In this document: piece by piece, positions 57,139 to 64,000 of the stretch
Position numbering within the stretch: the first letter of the stretch is position 1
Layout of the letters: each line of letters starts with the position of its first letter
NCBI GenBank assembly: GCA_051162045.1
Contig: JBISDI010000007.1
Length of the DNA: 64,000 bases
Source: Anaerozeibacter quisquiliarum
GTDB taxonomy: Bacteria > Bacillota > Clostridia > Christensenellales > Aristaeellaceae
Reading direction: 5' to 3' (one strand)
Notes under the pieces: generated by a model
Told to the model about the DNA's origin: nothing
The model's database searches: none
What the model saw: the letters and a program-made list of their open reading frames with translations, nothing else
Program-made: the position numbers and the translations under genes

Positions 57139-58539
57139 ATGTACGTGAAGCGTTTTTGTGCGTGGATTGCGCTGATCTTCATGCTGTTCGCGAGCGTGTC
57201 GCCGGTCGCGCTGGCGGCCCCCGGGGCGGGCGCCAAGGCTCCCCCCAAGGTCGCCGCCCAGAGCCAAGACAAGTCGGAAGTTGCGCGAGCGCAGCAACGG
57301 CTGATCGAGCTGGGCTTTCTGAGCGGCAAGGCCGACGGCGCGTACGGCAAGCAGACCGTCGCCGCGGTGAAGGCGTTTCAGGCCTACGCGGCGGAGCTCG
57401 GCAACGATATAAAGGCCGACGGCCAGTTGGGCGCGCGCACGAACAAGCTGCTGTTCGACCCCAAAATCGCCGAGCGGCTGCTGACGGTGCGCAAGGGCGA
57501 CAAGGGTGCGCCGGTCCAGAAGGTGCAGAAGCGTTTGCTCGCTCTCGGGTTCCTGACGAGCGCGCCGGACGGGGTGTTTGGCGCGGGCACCGAGCGGGCG
57601 CTGATGGCGTTTCAGTCGACACTCGCGAGTCAGGGCGTCTCGGGCATTCAGGCGAACGGCGTAGCCGACCAGCTCACGCGCGAGTACCTGTTCGATCGGG
57701 ATCTAAAGGGATTTGACATCCACACGCCGGTGTTCTTCAAAGACAGCGACCCGCTCGCGCTCGACGGCGACTACCTGTACGCCGGCGCGGCGCTTTTGAT
57801 GGACGCCGACACCGGCGAGGTGCTGCTTGAGAAGAACGCACGAGAAAAGATGTATCCGGCCAGCACCACCAAGCTGATGACGCTGCTGCTGGGCCTCAAG
57901 CGCGGCAAATTCAAGCAGATCGTCACCATCCCGAAGGTGGCCGCGGACATCCCGGGCGACTCGTCGCGCGTGCCGGTGGTTCCCGGCGAGCAGATGCCCT
58001 ACGCCGACCTGCTGTTCGGGCTGATGATGCGCTCAGGCAACGACGCTGCGATGGCGATCGCGCAGTTGGTGAGTGGCTCGGTCGAAGCATTCGTCGAGGC
58101 CATGAACCGGGAGGCCCATGAATTGGGCATGACCGGCACCCACTTCATGAACCCGCACGGCTACCACGATCCGGAGCACTACACCACGGCCTACGACATG
58201 GCGCTGCTCATGCGCGCGGCGCTCCAGGATTCCCGCGCCAAATCGGTGATCGAGCGCCGGCAGTATACGATGGCGGCAACCGCCCAGCGCAAGAACGCGC
58301 CGCTTCAACTGAGCAATCACTACGATCTGCTGGATCCGAATTCGAAGTACTACAGCCCCGACGCGTTGGGCGGCAAGACCGGTTACACCGGCATGGCGGG
58401 CCAGTGCTTTGTCGGCGCGGCACGCAAAAACGGCACCACGCTGATCGCGGTGGTGCTCGACAGCGGCTACTACAAGACCGACCGTTGGCTGGACGTCGCG
58501 CGCCTGTTCGCCTATGGGTTTGCCCGGGAGGTTGCGTAA
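57139..58539 (+). CDS. D-Ala-D-Ala carboxypeptidase with two peptidoglycan-binding domains
   Basis: About 466 residues. It has a signal peptide (residues 1-29, ending ALA-AP), then two PG_binding_1 domains (VARAQQRLIELGFLSGKADG and VQKVQKRLLALGFLTSAPDG). The S11 carboxypeptidase domain follows, with SxxK as YPASTTKLMT, SxN as MRSGNDAAM and KTG as GGKTGYTGMAG. It trims pentapeptide stems of peptidoglycan. There is no clear C-terminal amphipathic anchor, so it is secreted and held by the binding domains. I chose the ATG at 57139-57141, preceded by AAAAGGGG. A role in spore cortex formation is likely given the neighbours. Confidence 0.93.
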   Translation: MYVKRFCAWIALIFMLFASVSPVALAAPGAGAKAPPKVAAQSQDKSEVARAQQRLIELGFLSGKADGAYGKQTVAAVKAFQAYAAELGNDIKADGQLGARTNKLLFDPKIAERLLTVRKGDKGAPVQKVQKRLLALGFLTSAPDGVFGAGTERALMAFQSTLASQGVSGIQANGVADQLTREYLFDRDLKGFDIHTPVFFKDSDPLALDGDYLYAGAALLMDADTGEVLLEKNAREKMYPASTTKLMTLLLGLKRGKFKQIVTIPKVAADIPGDSSRVPVVPGEQMPYADLLFGLMMRSGNDAAMAIAQLVSGSVEAFVEAMNREAHELGMTGTHFMNPHGYHDPEHYTTAYDMALLMRAALQDSRAKSVIERRQYTMAATAQRKNAPLQLSNHYDLLDPNSKYYSPDALGGKTGYTGMAGQCFVGAARKNGTTLIAVVLDSGYYKTDRWLDVARLFAYGFAREVA

Positions 58540-58552
58540 GAAAGGCCGACTG

Positions 58553-58722
58553 TCCGGGTAAGCGCTGATTGATTCGGGCGGCGGCTGGCGAGATGATTTC
58601 CCGTCCGATCGTTTTTGCAAAATGCGCAGGCGCAGCAGCGCTACGTCAAGCGTTCTGTAGGAATGAGCGGGCGCAAGGGCGTCCCGCCAGACGGCGTAGG
58701 AACAGATCGGCGGTTACCTAAG
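58553..58722 (+). repeat. Long-hairpin dispersed element, copy C
   Basis: Imperfect inverted repeat. The left end (GGTAAGCGCTGATTGATT..GGCGGCTGGCG, from 58557) pairs with the right end (CGCCAGACGGCG..AACAGATCGGCGGTTACC, to 58718). The centre holds GCGCAGGCGCAGCAGCGCTA (58625-58644) followed by CGTCAAGCG, nearly identical to copy A. It lies in the 3' region of the carboxypeptidase gene, and the stop codon of the convergent FlxA-like gene falls inside its right arm. Confidence 0.7.
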
Positions 58723-59200
58723 CCCGTTTGCGCGCGTCCTCCTGGATATCCTGCAGCGCATCCGCCGCGCACGGGGCGGCAAGATCCTCGCGCCCGTCCC
58801 GCGCGACGTGCCTGACCCGCCGCTCCCCATCGGACCCATCCGGCATGAAGCCGATGCCGGGCGCGCCGAACACCTGCCGGTCGGCGCCCGCGGCCGACTG
58901 CTCCTGAATGTCTTCCGCAACCTCGCCCGCCAGCTTGTCGCGCTTTTCCTGCTGGATTTCGAGCCTGCGCCGAAGCATCTGCCGGCTCAACTCCTGCAAA
59001 TGCTTTTGAAGCTCCTTGCGCTGCTTTGCCTTTTCCTCGAGGGGAACCCTCTCGGTGTTGGACAAGCGCTGAAGCGCCAGGCGCACATCTTCTATCTCGC
59101 CGCGGATGGACTTGAGGCGAACATCCTGACCGGCGCTGTTGTTGGTTTGAACCTGACGATAATGCGCAAAGTAAATCGCCGCATAACCGACCACCTTCAC
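58718..59200 (-). CDS. FlxA-like coiled-coil protein
   Basis: About 160 residues. A short N-terminal part (VKVVGYAAIYFAHYRQVQTN) is followed by a strongly charged coiled coil (residues about 30-95, with KSIRGEIEDVRLALQRLSNT and RKELQKHLQELSRQMLRRRL) like that of FlxA-family proteins, whose function is unknown. The remaining tail is rich in Asp, Gly and Arg and does not look conserved. I chose the GTG at 59198-59200, eight bases after an AAGGGGGG site. The stop codon lies inside hairpin element copy C, so insertion of the element may have replaced the original C-terminus. Confidence 0.7.
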   Translation of the reverse strand: MKVVGYAAIYFAHYRQVQTNNSAGQDVRLKSIRGEIEDVRLALQRLSNTERVPLEEKAKQRKELQKHLQELSRQMLRRRLEIQQEKRDKLAGEVAEDIQEQSAAGADRQVFGAPGIGFMPDGSDGERRVRHVARDGREDLAAPCAADALQDIQEDARKRA

Positions 59201-59342
59201 GACACAGACCCCCCTTTTTGACAACCGGGATCAGGAAGCCGCGCGTCCCGCGCCATTCTCTCCCTATTTGATATATCGCGAAAAATTCATGAAGCTAAAG
59301 CCTTTTGGGGGGATTTGTGAAAATTTAATTTAAGGGCCGCGC

Positions 59343-60329
59343 CTACCGATCGACGCGCGATATCAGGTAGCCGTAGCCCTGCGTCTCCATCTGCTCGAGC
59401 GGCACAAAGCGCAGCGCGGCGCTGTTGATGCAGTACCGAAGCCCGCCGCGCGCGTGCGGCCCGTCCTCGAACACATGCCCGAGATGGGAATTGCCCGCGG
59501 CGCTGCGCACCTCCGAGCGGCGCATGCCGTATGTGTTGTCTTCATGTTCGGTCACGGCGGCCTCGGTTACCGGGTGCGCGAACGCCGGCCATCCGCAACC
59601 GCTCTCGAACTTGTCGCTCGAAAGAAACAGCGGCTCGCCGGTGACCACATCCACATAGACCCCCTTTTGGAAGTGGTCATAATAGGCGTTCTCAAACGGG
59701 CGCTCGGTGCCGTTTTGCTGGGTCACCGCGTAAGAGAGCGGGCTGAGCGTCCGCCGGATGTGCTCGTCGCTCGACCGCCGATAGGTGCGCGCCGCCTTGA
59801 CACGTTCGATCTTGGCGCGGGGCACATGGCAGTAGCCGCCCGGATTCTTGTCGAGGTAGTCCTGATGGTAATCCTCGGCCAGGTAGTAGTTTTGCAGCGG
59901 CCCAGCCTCGACCGCAACCGGGCGGCCCAGCGAGCGCGCCAGCGCAGCCAGGCTCGAGCGCGCCTCATCCACGTCGGCCGCCTCCAGCGCGTAGATGCCG
60001 GTCCGGTACTGGTCGCCCACGTCGCCGCCCTGTCGGTTGACGCTGGTGGGATCGATCGAATCGAAGTACAGCCCCAGCAGGAACGCAAACGGCAGCGCCG
60101 CCGGGTCGTAGATCACATGCACCGCCTCGGCAAACCCGGTCGCACGCGAGCATATCATCTGGTATGTGGGCCGCTCCACCCGGCCGTTGGCGTAGCCCAC
60201 GCTGGTATGGACGACGCCGGAGATGTTCTTCAAATAGGCCTGCGTGCCCCAGAAGCAGCCGCCGGCCAGCCATACCTCGCGCTCGCCCGTTCCCGGCGCG
60301 CGCAGGCGCTCAATTTCGGTGGGCCTCAT
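59343..60329 (-). CDS. msrAB: Methionine sulfoxide reductase MsrA-MsrB fusion
   Basis: 328 residues. MsrA is N-terminal with the catalytic GGCFWG (Cys25), and includes GYANGRVERPTYQMICS and FDSIDPTSVNRQGGDVGDQY. MsrB follows with SGCGWPAFAHPV, the mid-domain GNSHLGHVFEDGP and the catalytic Cys in LRYCINSAALRFVP. The two reduce the S- and R-forms of methionine sulfoxide. ATG at 60327-60329 with GGGAGGG upstream. It is a single-gene unit here. Confidence 0.96.
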   Translation of the reverse strand: MRPTEIERLRAPGTGEREVWLAGGCFWGTQAYLKNISGVVHTSVGYANGRVERPTYQMICSRATGFAEAVHVIYDPAALPFAFLLGLYFDSIDPTSVNRQGGDVGDQYRTGIYALEAADVDEARSSLAALARSLGRPVAVEAGPLQNYYLAEDYHQDYLDKNPGGYCHVPRAKIERVKAARTYRRSSDEHIRRTLSPLSYAVTQQNGTERPFENAYYDHFQKGVYVDVVTGEPLFLSSDKFESGCGWPAFAHPVTEAAVTEHEDNTYGMRRSEVRSAAGNSHLGHVFEDGPHARGGLRYCINSAALRFVPLEQMETQGYGYLISRVDR

Positions 60330-60362
60330 GCAAATTCCCTCCCCGCCTCATCGCGCGCGGCG

Positions 60363-61199
60363 TTACGGTTGCCCGACCGTCCAACCCCGGCCGTCGGTCT
60401 CGGCCACCACCGCGTCCCGGCGCGTCAGCCAGACCTGCGCGCCCGCGCGCTCAAGCGCGTATACGGTCTCATCTTCCTCGGGCTCGCCCTCCGAGCTCGT
60501 AATCACCGCGTGTTTTGGCTCAACCGCGGCGAAGAAGATCGGGCTGATCTTGTTGTACCGGCCGTGGTGGGGCACCTTGAGCAGACCGCTTTTGAGGTCG
60601 CCCTCGTCCAGCAGCTCGATCAGCCGGGCGCGCTCGGCATCCCCGGCCAGCAGCGCGCGCGCGTCCCCGGCCGTCAGCCGGATCACCAGCGAGAAGTCGT
60701 TCTCCTCATCCTCGCCGTAGAAGGCCTCGTTGGCCACGTCGATGTCGTAGTCGATCCCATCCAGTTCAAACGCGGTGTTCGCATCGAGCGCCTCGGACGC
60801 GACGCCTTTCTTGACGAGCGCGGCGCGATAGGCGTTCACGTGCTTTGAATGCTTCTCGTAGTCCGGTTCGTACGCCCGGCCAATCGGCAGCGCCTCGATC
60901 ACCTGCGCCGCGCCGCCCACATGGTCCTTGTCAAAATGGGTGATAATCAGCGCGTCGAGCTTCGATACGCCCGCGCGTTCCAGCGCCGCGATCAGCGCGG
61001 GCGCGTCCTCCTTGAGCCCGGCGTCCACCAGCACCGCGCTGCCCGGCGTCTCGATCAAAATGGCGTCGGCACTGCCGGCGTCAAAAAATGTGAGCGTGGC
61101 GATCGGCTTGCCCGGCGCTTTCTCTTGCGCGCACGCGGTCAGCGCCATCGCGCACATCAACAGCGCAATCCAGCAGGCGCACCTCGCATACTTGGACAT
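60363..61199 (-). CDS. ComEC-like MBL-fold hydrolase lipoprotein
   Basis: About 278 residues. The signal peptide ends with a lipobox (LTAC, Cys at about residue 23), so this protein is anchored through the Lgt-LspA pathway. The metallo-beta-lactamase core (TLTFFDAGSADAILIETPG, IITHFDKDHVGG, KVPHHGRYN) matches the extracytoplasmic hydrolase domain of ComEC and related stand-alone proteins. Whether it acts on DNA or nucleotides outside the cell is not known. It lies 10 bases after the glycosyltransferase gene. Confidence 0.88.
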   Translation of the reverse strand: MSKYARCACWIALLMCAMALTACAQEKAPGKPIATLTFFDAGSADAILIETPGSAVLVDAGLKEDAPALIAALERAGVSKLDALIITHFDKDHVGGAAQVIEALPIGRAYEPDYEKHSKHVNAYRAALVKKGVASEALDANTAFELDGIDYDIDVANEAFYGEDEENDFSLVIRLTAGDARALLAGDAERARLIELLDEGDLKSGLLKVPHHGRYNKISPIFFAAVEPKHAVITSSEGEPEEDETVYALERAGAQVWLTRRDAVVAETDGRGWTVGQP

Positions 61200-61209
61200 C
61201 CGTCCCTCC

Positions 61210-62181
61210 TTACTCGCGCGGCTTCTCAAGATAGGTCTCCAGAATGAAGCGCGGACGGCGCTTGACCTCGGTGTACAGCTTGCCCACATATTCGCCGATC
61301 AAGCCCAGCGCTATCAACTGCACGCCGCCGATCACCCAGACCGACACCATCAGCGACGACCAGCCGGCCACCGCGCGGCCGCTGAAGCGCGAGATCAGCG
61401 CGTACAGCGCCATCACCACGCCGATGATGGCGAACAGAACGCCCAGCATCACCACGTAGCGGATGGGCTTGACGCTGAACGAGGTGATGCCCTCCATCGC
61501 GAACGACAGCATCTTCCGGAGCGGGTATTTCGACTCGCCCGCGAAACGCTCGCCGCGCTCGTAGTATACCTCGGTGTGCTGAAAGCCGAGCAGCGGCACC
61601 ATGCCGCGCAGGAACAGATTGGTCTCGCCGAACTGGGCAAGCGCCTCGAGCGCGCGCCGGCTCAGCAGTCGGTAGTCGGCGTGGTCGTACTTGAGATCGA
61701 CCCCGAGCTTCTTCATCAGGCCGTAATACCAGTGCGCCGTCTTGCGCTTGAACGCGGTGTCGGTCTTGCGCGCCGAGCGCACGCCGTACACCACCTCGTT
61801 GCCCGCCCGATAGGCCGTAAGGAAGCCTCGGATTGCCGAAATATCGTCCTGTAGGTCGGCGTCGATCGTGACCACCGCGTCGGCCTTGTTCCTGACCGTC
61901 ATCATGCCGGCCCATAGCGCGTTTTGATGGCCGGCGTTGTGGGCCAGCTTGATGCCCTCGACGCGCGGATATTGCGCCGCGCTATCCTCGATCAACGGCC
62001 AGGTACGGTCGCGGCTGCCGTCGTCCACCAGCACGATCCGGCTGTCCGCGTCGATCAGCCCCTCGCCTTCGAGCTCATCCATCAGCGCATTCAGCCGCCT
62101 GGCCGTCTCGGGCAGCACGGCCTCCTCGTTGTAGCAGGGCGCCACCACGTACAGCCGAACCGGGTCCTCTGTCCTGTCCAT
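61210..62181 (-). CDS. GtrB/DPM1-like family 2 glycosyltransferase
   Basis: 323 residues. GT2 N-terminal domain (YVVAPCYNEEAVLPETARRL, IVLVDDGSRDRTWPLIE, and the DXD-type DAVVTIDADLQDD) and two C-terminal membrane helices (YVVMLGVLFAIIGVVMALY and SSLMVSVWVIGGVQLIALGL), ending GEYVGKLYTEVKRRPRFI. These enzymes move a sugar from an NDP-sugar to undecaprenyl or dolichyl phosphate. ATG at 62179-62181, GGAGG upstream. Two bases after manA, so mannose metabolism may supply its donor. Confidence 0.92.
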   Translation of the reverse strand: MDRTEDPVRLYVVAPCYNEEAVLPETARRLNALMDELEGEGLIDADSRIVLVDDGSRDRTWPLIEDSAAQYPRVEGIKLAHNAGHQNALWAGMMTVRNKADAVVTIDADLQDDISAIRGFLTAYRAGNEVVYGVRSARKTDTAFKRKTAHWYYGLMKKLGVDLKYDHADYRLLSRRALEALAQFGETNLFLRGMVPLLGFQHTEVYYERGERFAGESKYPLRKMLSFAMEGITSFSVKPIRYVVMLGVLFAIIGVVMALYALISRFSGRAVAGWSSLMVSVWVIGGVQLIALGLIGEYVGKLYTEVKRRPRFILETYLEKPRE

Positions 62182-62183
62182 CG

Positions 62184-63197
62184 CTATTCCTCCAATAAGC
62201 CGGCCACCGCGCCCGCGCGGTAGCCCAGCGAGCGCTTCAGCGCCTCCCGATCGGGCATGGTGGCGCACAGCGCGCTCACCCGCCCCTTAAGCACCGCGCC
62301 CTCGAGCGCGGCCGGTACCAGCGCGCTGCCCCCCGCCTCGAGCGCCATGCCGCCGCCCGGCCACGTAAGCGCGCACGGCCCGAGCGCGGTAATCAAAAGC
62401 ATCCGCCCGCCGTCGAGCGGCATGTCGTCCGCCACGTTCAGCCGCTTAAGCTCGAAGTATTTATTCGATATGTAGTAGGTCGCGCTGCCGCCGCGCACAA
62501 GCAGCGTCGCACCGGCGATCTTGGGCAGCTTGAGCTCGGGCCTTGTCACGTCGAGCGCCTGCTCGGTGTGCAGCGCGCGGCCGCGGCCCGCCTCGTCCAC
62601 CCTCCCCCAGTCCCAGAACCGATAGGTCACGTCGCTCGACTGCTGAATCTCGTACATCAGCAACTCGCCGCCTATCGCGTGCACCATGCCGTGCGGGATG
62701 TACAGCACGTCGCCCGGCTGTACGTCCACCCAGTTGAGCGCACTTTCGAGCCGCCCTTCGGCCACGATGTCCTTGAGCGCCCGCCCGCCCGCCTCCACGC
62801 CGTACACCAGTTGCGCGCCGCACGGCGCGGCCAGCACCACCCAGGCCTCGGTCTTGCCCCGCTTGCCTTCGCGCGAACCCGCGTAGCCGTCGCCCGGGTG
62901 TACCTGCACCGACAGCCGCTCGCGCGCATCGATCAGCTTGACCAGCAGCGGGAAGCCCGGCTCTTTAAGCCCGGTCAGCGCCTCGCCCCAAATCTCCACC
63001 GCCGCGCCGAGCGGCCGACCGTTAAGCTCGCCGTTTTCGATCCGACTCTGCATGCCGGGGAGCGCCGATATCTCGAGGCTCTCGCCGGTGCGGTCGTCGG
63101 GGATGGCCTTGCCGAACAGGTCTGCGAGCTTGCGTCCGCCCCAGGGCGTTTGGGCCCCATGCCGGAAATAGGGAGACAGCTTCAGCGGATACAGCAC
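62184..63197 (-). CDS. manA: Mannose-6-phosphate isomerase, class I
   Basis: 337 residues, the short Bacillota type. Zinc-site motifs: KLIDARERLSVQVHPGDGYA, with GKTEAWVVL and PHGMVHAIGGELLMYEIQQS, then TYRFWDWGR. It interconverts mannose-6-phosphate and fructose-6-phosphate. The GTG start at 63195-63197 follows GAGGG by six bases. It leads an operon with the glycosyltransferase and the ComEC-like lipoprotein, transcribed from the promoter at 63282-63310. Confidence 0.93.
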   Translation of the reverse strand: MLYPLKLSPYFRHGAQTPWGGRKLADLFGKAIPDDRTGESLEISALPGMQSRIENGELNGRPLGAAVEIWGEALTGLKEPGFPLLVKLIDARERLSVQVHPGDGYAGSREGKRGKTEAWVVLAAPCGAQLVYGVEAGGRALKDIVAEGRLESALNWVDVQPGDVLYIPHGMVHAIGGELLMYEIQQSSDVTYRFWDWGRVDEAGRGRALHTEQALDVTRPELKLPKIAGATLLVRGGSATYYISNKYFELKRLNVADDMPLDGGRMLLITALGPCALTWPGGGMALEAGGSALVPAALEGAVLKGRVSALCATMPDREALKRSLGYRAGAVAGLLEE

Positions 63198-63236
63198 ATC
63201 GATCCCTCGCTTCTGTGGAAAGTAAACCTACAAACA

Positions 63237-63265
63237 TTGCAATTCTGCCCAGAATCCGATAAAAT
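63237..63265 (+). promoter_or_regulatory. Promoter of the nuclease-helicase gene
   Basis: TTGCAA (63237-63242), a 17-base spacer, TAAAAT (63260-63265). Start expected near 63272, about 63 bases before the GTG. Confidence 0.65.
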
Positions 63266-63281
63266 GATGCGGTGTGCATTC

Positions 63282-63310
63282 ATTGTATGCCCTGCCCTCA
63301 TTGATGTCAA
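63282..63310 (-). promoter_or_regulatory. Promoter of the manA operon
   Basis: Reading leftward: TTGACA (63305-63310), a 17-base spacer, TACAAT (63282-63287). This promoter and the divergent one at 63237-63265 cross over, so their transcripts start toward each other and overlap by a few tens of bases. Confidence 0.75.
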
Positions 63311-63334
63311 GTGATATGAAAGGAGCGGATTGTC

Positions 63335-64000
63335 GTGAAGCATCGCGTCAGCGCCCGGTCGCTCGCGGAATTCGCCACCGAGCGCGGCGACCTGTTCCCC
63401 GCGATCCGCTCGATCGATCAGATGCAGGACGGCATGGCGGGGCACAGGCTGTGGCAGTCGCGCTACCCCGAGGGGTTTGAGCGCGAGGTGGGCCTATCGA
63501 TCAGCCAGGCGTTCGGCGATGTGGAGCTCACGGTATACGGGCGCGCGGACGGGCTGTGCCGCGGCTGCATCCCGCCGGTGGTCGAGGAGATCAAGACCAC
63601 CCGGCTTGATCCGCACGCCGTCGATCCCGGCGAGCACCCTGAACACTTCGCGCAGGCCGTAATCTACGCGCACATCCTGGCCGCCAGGGAGAATTACGCG
63701 TCGGTCGAGGTGCGGCTGACCTATTTGCACCTGAGCGGCGAGGCGCGCACCCACACCCGTCTGCTGAGCGCCGGCGAACTGGCCGGGCGCTTCGCCGGCT
63801 ATGCGGCGCCCTACGCCGACTGGCTGTCGGCGCTCGACGCATGGAAGGAAGCGGTGCTGCCTACGGCGCGCGCGCTGACCTTCCCCTACGAGGGCTATCG
63901 CGACGGCCAGCGTGAGATGGCGGCGGCGACCTACCGCGCGTTCCGCGCGCGCCGCAGCATCCTGGTGCAGGCGCCCACCGGCATCGGCAAGACGGCGGCG
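63335..64000 (+). CDS. PD-(D/E)XK nuclease and DinG/XPD-like helicase fusion (partial)
   Basis: The first 222 codons of a longer gene cut by the window end. Residues about 70-150 contain a PD-(D/E)XK nuclease core of the Cas4/RecB type (YGRADGLCRGCIPPVVEEIK, then TTRL; the Asp and Glu-x-Lys are in place, and a downstream QAVIYAHILA fits motif IV). Residues about 195-222 open a superfamily 2 helicase with Walker A QAPTGIGKTAA, as in DinG/XPD. Such fusions occur in Bacillota and are thought to process damaged DNA. GTG start at 63335, AAAGGAG nine bases upstream. Confidence 0.85.
   Translation, partial: MKHRVSARSLAEFATERGDLFPAIRSIDQMQDGMAGHRLWQSRYPEGFEREVGLSISQAFGDVELTVYGRADGLCRGCIPPVVEEIKTTRLDPHAVDPGEHPEHFAQAVIYAHILAARENYASVEVRLTYLHLSGEARTHTRLLSAGELAGRFAGYAAPYADWLSALDAWKEAVLPTARALTFPYEGYRDGQREMAAATYRAFRARRSILVQAPTGIGKTAA

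Noticed and set aside
1..64000. CRISPR array, rRNA or tRNA genes
   Set aside because: I found no regularly spaced repeats with unique spacers and no cloverleaf or rRNA signature sequences by eye. A dedicated covariance search would settle tRNAs.

Overview
The window looks like a chromosomal segment of a spore-forming, flagellated, high-G+C member of the Bacillota, most likely class Clostridia. The evidence is a complete spoIIAA-spoIIAB-sigF operon behind a sigma-H-like promoter, a spoIVFA/spoIVFB-like pair, two CotF-like coat proteins, the Gram-positive division cluster (divIVA, ylmH, sepF, ylmE-like), fliD-fliS-motAB, and AGGAGG-type ribosome binding sites. I cannot name a genus. I saw no rRNA, tRNA or CRISPR array.

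Layout. 1-9.5 kb: PRC-barrel protein, rluD-lspA, a DUF5665 protein, the division cluster read leftward from one promoter, then lgt and nicotinate phosphoribosyltransferase read rightward. 9.5-24.5 kb: housekeeping and sporulation genes (coat proteins, recX, mannitol-1-phosphate dehydrogenase-like, pyrR, a radical SAM protein, proA, radC, a nucleotidyltransferase, dCMP deaminase, a class A penicillin-binding protein, a rifampin ADP-ribosyltransferase, an FtsH-like protease, spoIIA-sigF). 24.6-50.1 kb: a leftward-reading carbohydrate island bordered on one side by an IS110 transposase remnant and on the other by the flagellar genes. 50.2-55 kb: fliD, fliS, a FlgN-like gene, motA and motB. 55.2-64 kb: spoIVFAB-like, a D-Ala-D-Ala carboxypeptidase, a FlxA-like protein, msrAB, a ComEC-like hydrolase, a glycosyltransferase, manA, and the start of a nuclease-helicase fusion cut by the window end.

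The island holds three uptake-and-catabolism operons. Operon 1 (32.7 to 24.8 kb): RpiR regulator, ribose-type ABC transporter, cupin phosphoglucose isomerase, 3-hexulose-6-phosphate synthase, 6-phospho-3-hexuloisomerase and ROK kinase. This joins ribulose-monophosphate enzymes to a sugar transporter. Operon 2 (42.5 to 33.2 kb): AtuA/DUF1446 protein, DUF4387 protein, LplABC-type transporter, two ADP-ribosylglycohydrolase-family proteins and a LacI regulator, with two matching operator-like sites upstream. I know of no described pathway with this gene set. Operon 3 (50.1 to 43.5 kb): ribose-type ABC transporter with a frameshifted permease, an AllA-like cupin, a class II aldolase and an FGGY kinase. 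A GntR gene with an apparently leaderless transcript lies between operons 2 and 3.

The main non-coding signals are a family of long-hairpin elements (three copies), a second inverted-repeat element, a 56-bp perfect palindrome, several consensus promoters, a deletion scar of a duplicated solute-binding-protein gene, and a 34-codon glyoxalase-fold remnant that keeps a good ribosome binding site.
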